Assembly: GCA_002436415.1 (NCBI GenBank)
Contig: DJMA01000032.1
Span: 53,157-117,156, forward strand
From: Bdellovibrionaceae bacterium UBA6502
Lineage (GTDB): Bacteria > Bdellovibrionota > Bdellovibrionia > Bdellovibrionales > UBA840
Length of the DNA: 64,000 bases
Reading direction: 5' to 3'
The position numbers were made by a program, and so were the translations under genes. This document shows, one piece after another, positions 52,977-60,937 of this stretch (within the stretch, counting starts at the first letter, position 1; every line of letters starts with the position of its first letter). The notes under the pieces were generated by a model. That model did not search any database, was not told the origin of the DNA, and was given only the letters and a program-made list of their open reading frames with translations.

Positions 52977-53202
52977 TATATTTTATGGATCTTTATTTGT
53001 TCTCCTAATAGCAAGTTTGGTGCTTACACGTTTTCAAAACCTGAGAATTCACTTAAAAATAGTGATAAATCTAATTTTTATAGTGGGCATATCAAAGGTT
53101 CAAAGCGATGAAAATCTAGGAAGACTAATCTTCATTTTTCTATTTATTAATTTGTTCATGATTTTGTTTGCAGAAAGGTTTCTTCCAAATGCGAAAGAAT
53201 AG
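52966..53202 (+). CDS. Small membrane protein, NuoK-like by position
   Basis: 78 residues, three helices (SIFYGSLFVLLIASLVLTRF, LKIVINLIFIVGIS, LGRLIFIFLFINLFMILFAE). Start is TTG with a very good AGAGGAGG seven bases upstream. The layout matches NuoK (three helices, 107 residues here), including a polar break after helix 2. NuoK has a glutamate in helix 2 (MCIELML) and one in helix 3 (AAAEAAVG), both needed for proton transfer. In this protein helix 2 has Asn in VINLIF and helix 3 has no acidic residue. If it is a NuoK relative, it lacks the channel carboxylates. Confidence 0.5.
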   Translation: MVPSIFYGSLFVLLIASLVLTRFQNLRIHLKIVINLIFIVGISKVQSDENLGRLIFIFLFINLFMILFAERFLPNAKE

Positions 53203-54298
53203 ACTGGAAATTTTCTTTGCTCTATTGGCTGTGCTTATCTTCACAATAGGTAACTACATACTTGAATATCGAGACTTGAGTTTAGCACTTGTGTTGGGAT
53301 TTGGTTTTTCAATTTATGCTTTATCCTATCAAAAAAGACCAGAGATAAGCTCTTTCTGTTTAGGCCTGTTTCCTTTATTAGCTAGCCTACTTGGCTATCA
53401 TTTTGAAGTGCTTTTGTTTTTACCGCTTTTGTGTATTAATGATCGTTTTTACCAAAACAAAGCTTGGTTGATCGCATTTTTTATTTGTCTGTTTATGCCT
53501 GTTTTTAGTCTGGGCTCGGAAGTTGAGCATATGAATAAATTATTAATTCTAGGTCCAGCACTATCGATTCTAGTGTTGCGATACACTCAATCGAAAAACG
53601 AAAGACTGTTTTTAGAAACTCTATGCGTTTTGCCACTGGTGTTTTTAACAGGAGATATTCAGGCCGACCTGTCTTTGCAGTTAGTGTTTGGCTTTTTAAT
53701 ACTTTTAGGAATTTTAAATCGCCAGCCATCGTTTTTTATTATAGCTAGTATTTTGTTATCCCAAAGTTTTATTGATCTATCTACACCGATAAAACTTGCG
53801 CTGTTACTCACAGGCATTAGTGGTGTTTTTGGAAGTATCATCTTTTTAAGCTCCATTTTCCTTTTTGCCCAGGCAAATATTTACTATCCGATAGCGGCGG
53901 GAATTACTTGTATTGTAGTAATCTCTCGCGTTTTGGAAGAGCGGCAAGGAAACTTTCTAGATAGGGCTTGGGTTTTTGCCCTTCCAAGTCTTATATATGC
54001 TCTGTTAAATTTGGAACTACAAATGTCCATAGAGGTTCTTATTTGTTTAGTGCTTGGTGTGATTTGTATTATCGCTCTAGAGTTTACTCGCCACCTTTTT
54101 TGCGAAAAAATATATTCAACAAAAACGGCTTTCAAAGAATTAGAAGTATCCAAAGAGTCTGTAGAATTAAAACCAGAACTTGAGACGAATTGGAACAATA
54201 ATTTAGCTCCTACTTCTAGTCGATTCATCCGTTACTATGAATATGGCTTAGGTGTGATTTCAACAGGATTTGTATTGTTATGGTTTTATTTCAACTAG
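53189..54298 (+). CDS. Polytopic membrane protein, NuoL-like by position
   Basis: About 369 residues with roughly ten to eleven helices. NuoL downstream has 642. The middle TGISGVFGSIIFLSSIFLFA and the following YYPIAAGITCIVVISRVLEE recall WLAIIGMPPFAGFFSKDEIL and FIGLIAAGMTAFYMTRLMAL of NuoL. The end (a long polar stretch then YYEYGLGVISTGFVLLWFYF) recalls the NuoL lateral helix and last helix (QQYAFYIVLGLLGSISYLIL). The half-channel motif around GKSAQIPLYVWLPDAM is absent. ATG 53189 with GAAAGG upstream is preferred over an in-frame TTG seven codons earlier. It overlaps both neighbours. Confidence 0.45.
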   Translation: MRKNRLEIFFALLAVLIFTIGNYILEYRDLSLALVLGFGFSIYALSYQKRPEISSFCLGLFPLLASLLGYHFEVLLFLPLLCINDRFYQNKAWLIAFFICLFMPVFSLGSEVEHMNKLLILGPALSILVLRYTQSKNERLFLETLCVLPLVFLTGDIQADLSLQLVFGFLILLGILNRQPSFFIIASILLSQSFIDLSTPIKLALLLTGISGVFGSIIFLSSIFLFAQANIYYPIAAGITCIVVISRVLEERQGNFLDRAWVFALPSLIYALLNLELQMSIEVLICLVLGVICIIALEFTRHLFCEKIYSTKTAFKELEVSKESVELKPELETNWNNNLAPTSSRFIRYYEYGLGVISTGFVLLWFYFN

Positions 54299-55314
54299 CA
54301 CTTTGTGTTTTATGTAGTCTACTTTCATTAGAAGTATTCTCTGGATTAGAGGGAAACTACATGGCTTTTTTGTGGATGCTGTTTTTTGTGATCAGTATTC
54401 GTGGTAAGTCTTTAAACTACATTAAATTGGAAAGAGTCTATATTGGCATATATAGCGTTTCAATCCTTGCCCTATATTGTTTTCCTGAAAAGATAAGCAG
54501 CCTACATTTGATTAACTTTATGTGCGCAGGTAATCTGCTAGCTTATTTACTTTGCTCTGGCTTTGCAAAAAAGAAGATAAGTCTATCGCTGATGGGCCTT
54601 TTGTTTTGGACCTTTTTAAATCAAGCATACATATATAGCTTTTTTACCGAAGGAAGAGAAAGCTTTCTTGTCTCGATAGGCTTAATGCTGGTACTTAGTT
54701 TCATTTTTCAGTTTATTTTTTCAGAAGAAAAAGACTACTTGAGTACCATTTTACTAGCTCGGCCAGCCTTACTATTAATTTCTTCCATGTGTATACTCAA
54801 ATACATTGGTATGAGGTTTAGCAGTGATCAGTCTTTAGCGCTTCACAACTTGATTTTATTTTTATTAATTTGTTTGGAACTTTTCAAAACCAATTTATTT
54901 AAGGATCAATTACGCAAGCTTAGTCTATCCATGTTATTGATGCTGTTCTCACTTTATAGTTTATATTGTTTAGACATTATTAATTCTGACAAAGTCTTTT
55001 TAGTTGCTTGTATGCTGATGGGGCTTCAGTTTGCTTTTTTTCAGTCCAAAGAAAATTTTAGAAAAATCTATCGAATTAGCTTAGTTGCAACGATCGCTTG
55101 TTTGTTATTGGGTGTATTCATGGCTAAAGAAGATTTGGCCTTCAAGGAACTCTCCTTTGTTTTTGGTGCAGCCATTGGAGGATTGGGTTTAAACAATTCA
55201 TCAAACCAGTTGAAAACACAAGTATCCAGATATGGTATGAAATTAAGTAGCTTACAATTATCAGGGGCCGTGATTGGTTTATTCATTGTTTTAGGAGGAG
55301 CGCTGTGGAGATAA
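54280..55314 (+). CDS. Polytopic membrane protein, NuoM-like by position
   Basis: 344 residues with about ten helices. The intact NuoM has 518. I see no conserved NuoM motif (GEF, FWE and the KVP-HTWLPDAH segment are missing), only helix spacing and a C-terminal ELSFVFGAAIGGLGL before a polar loop and last helix. The ATG overlaps the previous gene by 19 bases and has no evident ribosome binding site, so it depends on coupled translation. Family unknown; the assignment is by position only. Confidence 0.4.
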   Translation: MVLFQLALCVLCSLLSLEVFSGLEGNYMAFLWMLFFVISIRGKSLNYIKLERVYIGIYSVSILALYCFPEKISSLHLINFMCAGNLLAYLLCSGFAKKKISLSLMGLLFWTFLNQAYIYSFFTEGRESFLVSIGLMLVLSFIFQFIFSEEKDYLSTILLARPALLLISSMCILKYIGMRFSSDQSLALHNLILFLLICLELFKTNLFKDQLRKLSLSMLLMLFSLYSLYCLDIINSDKVFLVACMLMGLQFAFFQSKENFRKIYRISLVATIACLLLGVFMAKEDLAFKELSFVFGAAIGGLGLNNSSNQLKTQVSRYGMKLSSLQLSGAVIGLFIVLGGALWR

Positions 55315-56600
55315 TCTTTGGACCTATTTTTCCTTCTATTCTAGCACTACTTTTTTTCTTTCTTTTTGCTGGTGCAGAATCACGTATTAGCGATAGTTGG
55401 CTACAAAAAAGTTTTTATCTGTTTTTAGTTCTTCAATCTATTTGTTTATTTGGTGGTTTAAGTAACTCATGGTTTCAGTGGGAGCTCTATCAGCCGGAGC
55501 CTCTTTTAAGCTCTTTGTTTTACATTGGATTTTTAGGCTGGGTACTGATTTCTAGGTACCAAGTTGAAACTCTACCATTGGATAATATATTAGATAAATG
55601 CCAAGTATTAGTTTTGGGCTTTTTGGCTCTGGCAGTGGATTCCAGCTTCTTGGTATTCTTAGTTGCCTGTGTTTACTTTTTAAAGGACACCTGGAGTTTA
55701 AATAATAGAGGAAACGAGAGTCTGGGTTTAGGACTCTTGTTCTGTCTTTCACTATTATGGTTCTTTTCACCACAAGACTCTGAAGTGCTTTATCCGTCTC
55801 GCTTGTGTTCTTTTGTATTTCTATTCTTTTTATCTTTTCGATCATTTTATTTAAATGTTAATGACCAAAGGAAAAAGGGGTTTATAGATTTATGGTTTCA
55901 CTATGTTCTTGGCTTTCTAATTCTTATAAACTACTCCTCGCAGGTATTTTCCAAAGGTTTTGGATTGGACCTAGTAAAAACTAATTACATGAATTTGGTT
56001 TTTATTTCTCTCGCCGCCTTGGTAATCTTACTAAGCCTGGTAATTTACCGAGAAAAAAAGGCCATGGTAGTTTTAGGGGCATGGATACAGCTTAGTTTTC
56101 TAATTCATTTAATTGATAGTAGGAGCTTGGTTTTCAATGAGGCAAATAATTACTCGCTGTTTATCGGATCAAGTTTTCTCGGGCTCTTTTTAATGGGCTG
56201 GATATTGAGTCGTTATATACAAAACCTCAGTACGAGTATTGCGGATTTGCAGATAAAACTAGAAAAGATGCATAAGCTAGAGTTTGGCTTTTTAGTTTTT
56301 GGTTTTATTCTGGGTGGTTTTTTGTTTTTTGCTCCAAAGTGGGAGTCTTTCTTAACAAGTCCTTATTATGGGCAAGTCTTAAATGCTGGATTTACATCTA
56401 GTATTTTAAACCAGCAAGCAGGTCTAATTCTCTTTCTTATGATCGTACAAATTTTTGTTATGATATTGGTTTCAAACAAACTCTTACCAGTTAAGACAGT
56501 AGGGGATAAATCTTTGGTCAATTATTGGGCAAAGAAAGAATCCTTTTTATTGCTTAGCTTGTTAGTGCTTGGATTCTTTGCTGCCAATTTGTATAAATAA
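55305..56600 (+). CDS. Polytopic membrane protein, NuoN-like by position
   Basis: 431 residues, about thirteen helices, GTG start with AGGAGGAG five to six bases upstream. The C-terminus (AKKESFLLLSLLVLGFFAAN, then LYK) resembles the NuoN end (YLNIGITFGLVIFLGIFSGN, LFEYLK), with the same helix-GN/AN-aromatic finish. The region LVFGFILGGFLFFAPKWESF is at the place of LLSLAGIPPLAGFFGKFYIF. The Lys and Glu of the NuoN channel (FKVSIFPFHSWTPDVYQG, IGLEIMSLALYML) have no counterpart. nuoA begins 27 bases after the stop behind a good ribosome binding site, so transcription runs on into the canonical genes. Confidence 0.45.
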   Translation: MEIIFGPIFPSILALLFFFLFAGAESRISDSWLQKSFYLFLVLQSICLFGGLSNSWFQWELYQPEPLLSSLFYIGFLGWVLISRYQVETLPLDNILDKCQVLVLGFLALAVDSSFLVFLVACVYFLKDTWSLNNRGNESLGLGLLFCLSLLWFFSPQDSEVLYPSRLCSFVFLFFLSFRSFYLNVNDQRKKGFIDLWFHYVLGFLILINYSSQVFSKGFGLDLVKTNYMNLVFISLAALVILLSLVIYREKKAMVVLGAWIQLSFLIHLIDSRSLVFNEANNYSLFIGSSFLGLFLMGWILSRYIQNLSTSIADLQIKLEKMHKLEFGFLVFGFILGGFLFFAPKWESFLTSPYYGQVLNAGFTSSILNQQAGLILFLMIVQIFVMILVSNKLLPVKTVGDKSLVNYWAKKESFLLLSLLVLGFFAANLYK

Positions 56601-56627
56601 AGTCGCGCACTTAAAATTGGAGGACCT

Positions 56628-57005
56628 ATGCTGGAACAACTGTTGCCAGTGTTATTTATGGCCATATTCGTAAGTCTGTTTGGAGCAGGCTTATTGTTTG
56701 TTGCATCTTTGGTTGGACCTAAACCAAAATCTTTGTCAGAAGCTAAGCTCTCTGCCTATGAAAGTGGAACCTATGGGGAATCAGCTGGAAGTACTAAAAT
56801 TCCAATTAAGTATTACTTAACGGCAATCCTTTTTATCATCTTTGATATTGAAGCCATCTTTTTATATCCATGGGCAAATGTTTATACAGACTTTATCGAC
56901 GATGGAATGGGCTTGTTTATCCTTTTAGAAATGGCTGTCTTCATGGCCACTTTATTGTTCGGACTTTTTTATGTATGGAAAGCCGGCGCTTTGGACTGGG
57001 AATAA
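56628..57005 (+). CDS. nuoA: NADH-quinone oxidoreductase subunit A
   Basis: 125 residues with three membrane helices. Conserved SAYESGTYGESAGSTKIPIK loop after helix 1 and ILFIIFDIEAIFLYPWA in helix 2 (acidic residues intact). GGAGG lies before the ATG. NuoA is at the base of the membrane arm near the quinone cavity. The usual nuoB does not follow; nuoH does. Confidence 0.95.
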   Translation: MLEQLLPVLFMAIFVSLFGAGLLFVASLVGPKPKSLSEAKLSAYESGTYGESAGSTKIPIKYYLTAILFIIFDIEAIFLYPWANVYTDFIDDGMGLFILLEMAVFMATLLFGLFYVWKAGALDWE

Positions 57006-57008
57006 TTC

Positions 57009-58160
57009 ATGGGATCAGATTTAATAGAAATTATAATCAATGCCGTAAAAATCATTGCACTGTTTTTAATCATGGTACAATTGGTACCTATCTTGGTGTG
57101 GGTCGAAAGAAGGGGCTCTGCGTTCATTCAGCATAGATATGGACCAAACCGTATTGGGCCTTTGGGGCTTTTGCAACTATTAGCTGATGCGGTTAAGTTT
57201 TTAAACAAAGAAGAGTTCATTCCTAAAAACGCGAATAAAGTTCTTTTTTATATGGCTCCCGTTATAGCTTTGGTGCCAGCTTCTTTGGCATTATTAGCAA
57301 TACCTTTTGGAACACCAATTCAAATTGAAAGTATATCGGCTTTTGGACAAGAGTGGGGACCTTACTCAATTCCTCTTCAGGGAGCTGTTATCCCGCTTGG
57401 TATCGTTTATATCCTAGGGGTTTCTTCCTTGGGTGCTTATAGTTTGTTGATTGCAGGCTGGGGTTCATCGAACAAGTATTCTTTGATGGGTGGACTTAGA
57501 GCTTCTGCTCAAATGATTTCTTATGAATTGGCAATGGGAATCGCCATCATTGGTGTCATTCTTATTTATGGGACCTTCGATCTTACGGAGATAATTTTAC
57601 AACAACAAGGCCCTTTAAGTTTTGAATTTATGGACGAATCTTATTCACTTAGCTTTCTTCCTAATTGGGGCGTGTTTTATCAACCCATTGGATTTTTTCT
57701 GTTTTTAGTGTCTGTTTTTGCCGAAACAAATAGAACACCTTTTGATTTACCAGAGGCTGAAGGGGAATTGGTTGCAGGATACCATACCGAGTATGGCGGC
57801 TTTAAAATGAACCTTTTTTACATCGGAGAATATGGACATATGTTAGTGGCCTCTGCCTTGTTATCCATATTTTACTTTGGTGGTTATAACATTCCTTATG
57901 TGTCTCACGATCAATTGGTGGATTTTTTGAGCTCCTATGCTTCAACGGCAACATCGCTAAGTGCTTTTACGGGCTTAACTTATTTCTTAGTGTCCTTTAT
58001 TAAAATTTTGTTTTTCTTGTGGATCTTTATCTGGGTACGTTGGACGATTCCAAGATTCCGTTATGATCAATTGATGGACATTGGCTGGAAGACTATGTTG
58101 CCGTGGGCCTTGGGGAATGCAATTGTGACGGCAGTTATTATTTTTGTCGCGAGAGCGTAG
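57009..58160 (+). CDS. nuoH: NADH-quinone oxidoreductase subunit H
   Basis: 383 residues. The quinone-cavity subunit: WVERRGSAFIQHRYGPNRIG, PLGLLQLLADAVKFLNKEEF, FAETNRTPFDLPEAEGELVA, GYHTEYGGFKMNLFYIGEY and VRWTIPRFRYDQLMDIGWK are all intact. Slightly longer than the typical ~330-340 because of a loop near YVSHDQLVDFLSSY. Follows nuoA after three bases. nuoI, normally next, is absent. Confidence 0.96.
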   Translation: MGSDLIEIIINAVKIIALFLIMVQLVPILVWVERRGSAFIQHRYGPNRIGPLGLLQLLADAVKFLNKEEFIPKNANKVLFYMAPVIALVPASLALLAIPFGTPIQIESISAFGQEWGPYSIPLQGAVIPLGIVYILGVSSLGAYSLLIAGWGSSNKYSLMGGLRASAQMISYELAMGIAIIGVILIYGTFDLTEIILQQQGPLSFEFMDESYSLSFLPNWGVFYQPIGFFLFLVSVFAETNRTPFDLPEAEGELVAGYHTEYGGFKMNLFYIGEYGHMLVASALLSIFYFGGYNIPYVSHDQLVDFLSSYASTATSLSAFTGLTYFLVSFIKILFFLWIFIWVRWTIPRFRYDQLMDIGWKTMLPWALGNAIVTAVIIFVARA

Positions 58161-58685
58161 GTGAGTATGGAAAATATTGTTTTTTATTTTTTAGAAGCTT
58201 TAATTTTATTGTCTGCCCTGGGAGTGGTTTTAGTGACAAGTCCGATCTATTCGGCCTTGTTTTTAGTTTTAACCATGATTGGTGTGGCAGGCATATTCGT
58301 TAGTTTGGATGCTTTTTTTCTGGCTGGAGTTCAGTTGGTGGTTTATGCAGGAGCTGTTACGGTTATGTTTGTAATGGTGGTTATGCTCTTTAACTTAGAC
58401 AAAGAAAAAAAGGCCTTTTCAAAAGGTACCGCCGGTAACTTTTTGAAAGCAGCTAGTGTTGGATTGATTTGGTCTGTTTTATCCACTTCATTGCTTTATG
58501 TTTTCTCTGATTTAGGAAAAGAAGATCTTCCTAGATTGGCTGAAGGAAGTCTGGCAATTAAAGAGCTAGCTAGTCATTTGTTTTTAAAATATGTATTCGG
58601 ATTTGAAGTTATTTGTATTCTTTTACTTTTGGTTATTGTCGGCGCGGTAAGCCTTGCTAGAGCCAAAGGAGGAACTCATGCCTGA
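58161..58685 (+). CDS. nuoJ: NADH-quinone oxidoreductase subunit J
   Basis: 174 residues, five helices. Conserved helix 2-3 region SPIYSALFLVLTMIGVAGIF and the FFLAGVQLVVYAGAVTVMFV-MVVML segment with the glycine-tyrosine pi-bulge motif of helix 3. GTG start; an ATG two codons later is possible. It starts at the base after the nuoH stop and overlaps nuoK by eight bases. Confidence 0.94.
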   Translation: MSMENIVFYFLEALILLSALGVVLVTSPIYSALFLVLTMIGVAGIFVSLDAFFLAGVQLVVYAGAVTVMFVMVVMLFNLDKEKKAFSKGTAGNFLKAASVGLIWSVLSTSLLYVFSDLGKEDLPRLAEGSLAIKELASHLFLKYVFGFEVICILLLLVIVGAVSLARAKGGTHA

Positions 58686-59001
58686 TTTAAGTCAATATGA
58701 TGTAGGATTAAGCCATTATCTTTTATTATCAGCAATGGTCTTTTGCATAGGATTAGTAGGGGTTTTGGTTCGTAAAAACACGATCGTAATTTTAATGTGC
58801 ATTGAGTTAATGCTAAATGCTGTAAATATAACTTTTGTCGCTTTCAGTAGATACCAAGGAAATAATGATGGAAGCATCATTGTATTTTTTGTTATGGCCA
58901 TAGCAGCGGCGGAGGCGGCTGTTGGCCTTGCTTTGATTGTGGCAATTTTTAAACGTTTTAAAGAAGTAAACATTCGTTTCTTCGAACATCTAAAGGGATA
59001 G
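58678..59001 (+). CDS. nuoK: NADH-quinone oxidoreductase subunit K
   Basis: 107 residues. The channel glutamates are in MCIELMLNAVNITFV and AAAEAAVGLALIVA. Start at ATG 58678 with AAAGGAGG upstream. An in-frame upstream TTG is not needed. The gene overlaps the nuoJ stop. Comparison with the acid-free NuoK-like protein at 52966 is instructive. Confidence 0.96.
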   Translation: MPDLSQYDVGLSHYLLLSAMVFCIGLVGVLVRKNTIVILMCIELMLNAVNITFVAFSRYQGNNDGSIIVFFVMAIAAAEAAVGLALIVAIFKRFKEVNIRFFEHLKG

Positions 59002-59004
59002 CTT

Positions 59005-60933
59005 ATGGCGGAAAGTTTTTGGATCGGATTAATATTTGCGGCGCCAATTCTGGGCTTTTTAATCAATGGTTTTAACTTTAGAAGTAAAAACTATAAGTTA
59101 GCTGGGACCGTAGGAACTTTAGCTGTGGCTACTTCTTTCGTTTCTGCCTTGGCTTTATTTTCTAAGTTAGTTTCATTACCAGAGGCAGAAAGAGTCATTA
59201 CTCATAGCTTTTTCCAATGGATTTCAGTTGGAAATTTTCATGTTGATGCAAGCTTCTTAGTTGATCAATTGTCAGGAGTAATGATCTTAATAATTACCGG
59301 TGTTGGTAGTTTGATACATCTTTTTAGCATTGGGTATATGTCTCATGATGAGCGCCCAGCAAAGTACTTTGCCTATTTGAACCTGTTCATTGTGAATATG
59401 TTGCTTTTGGTATTAGGTGAAAATCTGTTAATTCTATTTGTTGGCTGGGAAGGTGTTGGTCTTTGCTCTTATCTTTTAATCGGTTTTTGGTTTTCTGATA
59501 AGGAAAAAGCGGCGGCTGGCATGAAGGCATTTATCACCAATCGTATCGGTGATGCCGGATTGTTAATCGGTATGTTTTTGTTATTCATGTTAACGGGAAC
59601 TTTGAGTGTAACAGAAATTCTTGCGCAAGGACCATTCGCTACGGAAGTAACTTTTGGAATTGTTAGCTTTGCCTGCTTGGCTCTTTTTATTGGAGCAACT
59701 GGAAAATCAGCTCAAATACCTTTATATGTCTGGCTACCAGATGCAATGGCAGGACCAACTCCTGTGTCTGCTTTGATTCACGCTGCGACCATGGTTACTG
59801 CTGGAGTATACATGATTACTAGGTTAAATCCTGTGTTTATGGCTGCGCCAATAAGCATGGAGATTATCGCATGGGTTGGGGCATTGACCGCGTTATTCGC
59901 GGCGAGCATAGGAATTACTCAGTGGGACATTAAGAAAATATTAGCTTACTCCACCGTTTCTCAACTTGGTTATATGTTTTTAGCTTTGGGTGTTGGTAGT
60001 TTTAATGGAGCCATGTTTCATCTTATGACTCATGCTTTTTTTAAAGCTTTAATGTTCCTTGGCTCAGGTAGTGTGATTCATGCTATGCATGAAGAGCAAG
60101 ATATTCGTAAAATGGGTGCATTGAAAAAATATATGCCAATTACCCATGTCACTTTTGTTTTAGGTTGGCTAGCTATTATTGGAATGCCTCCTTTTGCTGG
60201 CTTCTTTAGTAAAGATGAAATTCTATGGATGTCATGGCATTCACCGATGGGTTCAAAGGCCTTATGGTTTATTGGTTTAATCGCGGCTGGAATGACGGCA
60301 TTCTACATGACTAGATTGATGGCTTTAACATTTTGGGGGAAATCAAGAGTTCCCGAAAATGTTCACCCACATGAATCTCCGATTAGTATGACATTACCAT
60401 TAATTGTTTTGGGTGTTTTATCTGTTGTTGGTGGTTGGTTAGGAATTCCTCATGTAATTGGAGATGTGTTTGGTCACATACCTAATATCTTAGAGCACTG
60501 GTATGGTCCAAAAATTGTACCGATTCCTGGCTTGGAGCAAGCGGTAGCATCCCATGAATATGCTTTGATGACGATATCAGTTTTAGTGGCAGGCGCTTCT
60601 GCCTTTACGGCATATTTTTGGTACACAAAAAGAGAAGACATACCAAAAGCGATTTCTGAAAAAGCAAAACCATTGCATTCCTTAGTTTTTGAAAAGTATA
60701 GAGTCGATGAGTTTTACGAGGCTAAAATCATTAAACCTGCTATAGAAACGGGTAAAGGTCTTTGGGCGTTTGTTGATGTAGCCTTTATAGATAAGATAAG
60801 CTACTGGATTACTTCTTATATTAAAGATTCAGGTGGTGGCTTACGTCTTTTACAAAACGGTAATTTACAGCAATACGCTTTTTATATTGTATTAGGTCTT
60901 TTAGGAAGTATCTCCTATTTAATTCTGGGGTAG
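59005..60933 (+). CDS. nuoL: NADH-quinone oxidoreductase subunit L
   Basis: 642 residues. Distal antiporter-like subunit. Channel elements are intact: LFVGWEGVGLCSYLLIGFWF, GATGKSAQIPLYVWLPDAMA, GPTPVSALIHAATMVTAGVY, and the later SKDEIL segment. The long C-terminal part includes the amphipathic lateral helix (from about 560) and a final anchoring helix (QQYAFYIVLGLLGSISYLIL). Follows nuoK after three bases. Confidence 0.97.
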   Translation: MAESFWIGLIFAAPILGFLINGFNFRSKNYKLAGTVGTLAVATSFVSALALFSKLVSLPEAERVITHSFFQWISVGNFHVDASFLVDQLSGVMILIITGVGSLIHLFSIGYMSHDERPAKYFAYLNLFIVNMLLLVLGENLLILFVGWEGVGLCSYLLIGFWFSDKEKAAAGMKAFITNRIGDAGLLIGMFLLFMLTGTLSVTEILAQGPFATEVTFGIVSFACLALFIGATGKSAQIPLYVWLPDAMAGPTPVSALIHAATMVTAGVYMITRLNPVFMAAPISMEIIAWVGALTALFAASIGITQWDIKKILAYSTVSQLGYMFLALGVGSFNGAMFHLMTHAFFKALMFLGSGSVIHAMHEEQDIRKMGALKKYMPITHVTFVLGWLAIIGMPPFAGFFSKDEILWMSWHSPMGSKALWFIGLIAAGMTAFYMTRLMALTFWGKSRVPENVHPHESPISMTLPLIVLGVLSVVGGWLGIPHVIGDVFGHIPNILEHWYGPKIVPIPGLEQAVASHEYALMTISVLVAGASAFTAYFWYTKREDIPKAISEKAKPLHSLVFEKYRVDEFYEAKIIKPAIETGKGLWAFVDVAFIDKISYWITSYIKDSGGGLRLLQNGNLQQYAFYIVLGLLGSISYLILG

Positions 60934-60937
60934 TGAA

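Noticed and set aside
51534..56600. The seven unknown membrane genes as decaying pseudogenes
   Set aside because: All frames are intact, overlaps are orderly, most have good ribosome binding sites, and hydrophobic helix patterns are kept; decay would have broken at least one.
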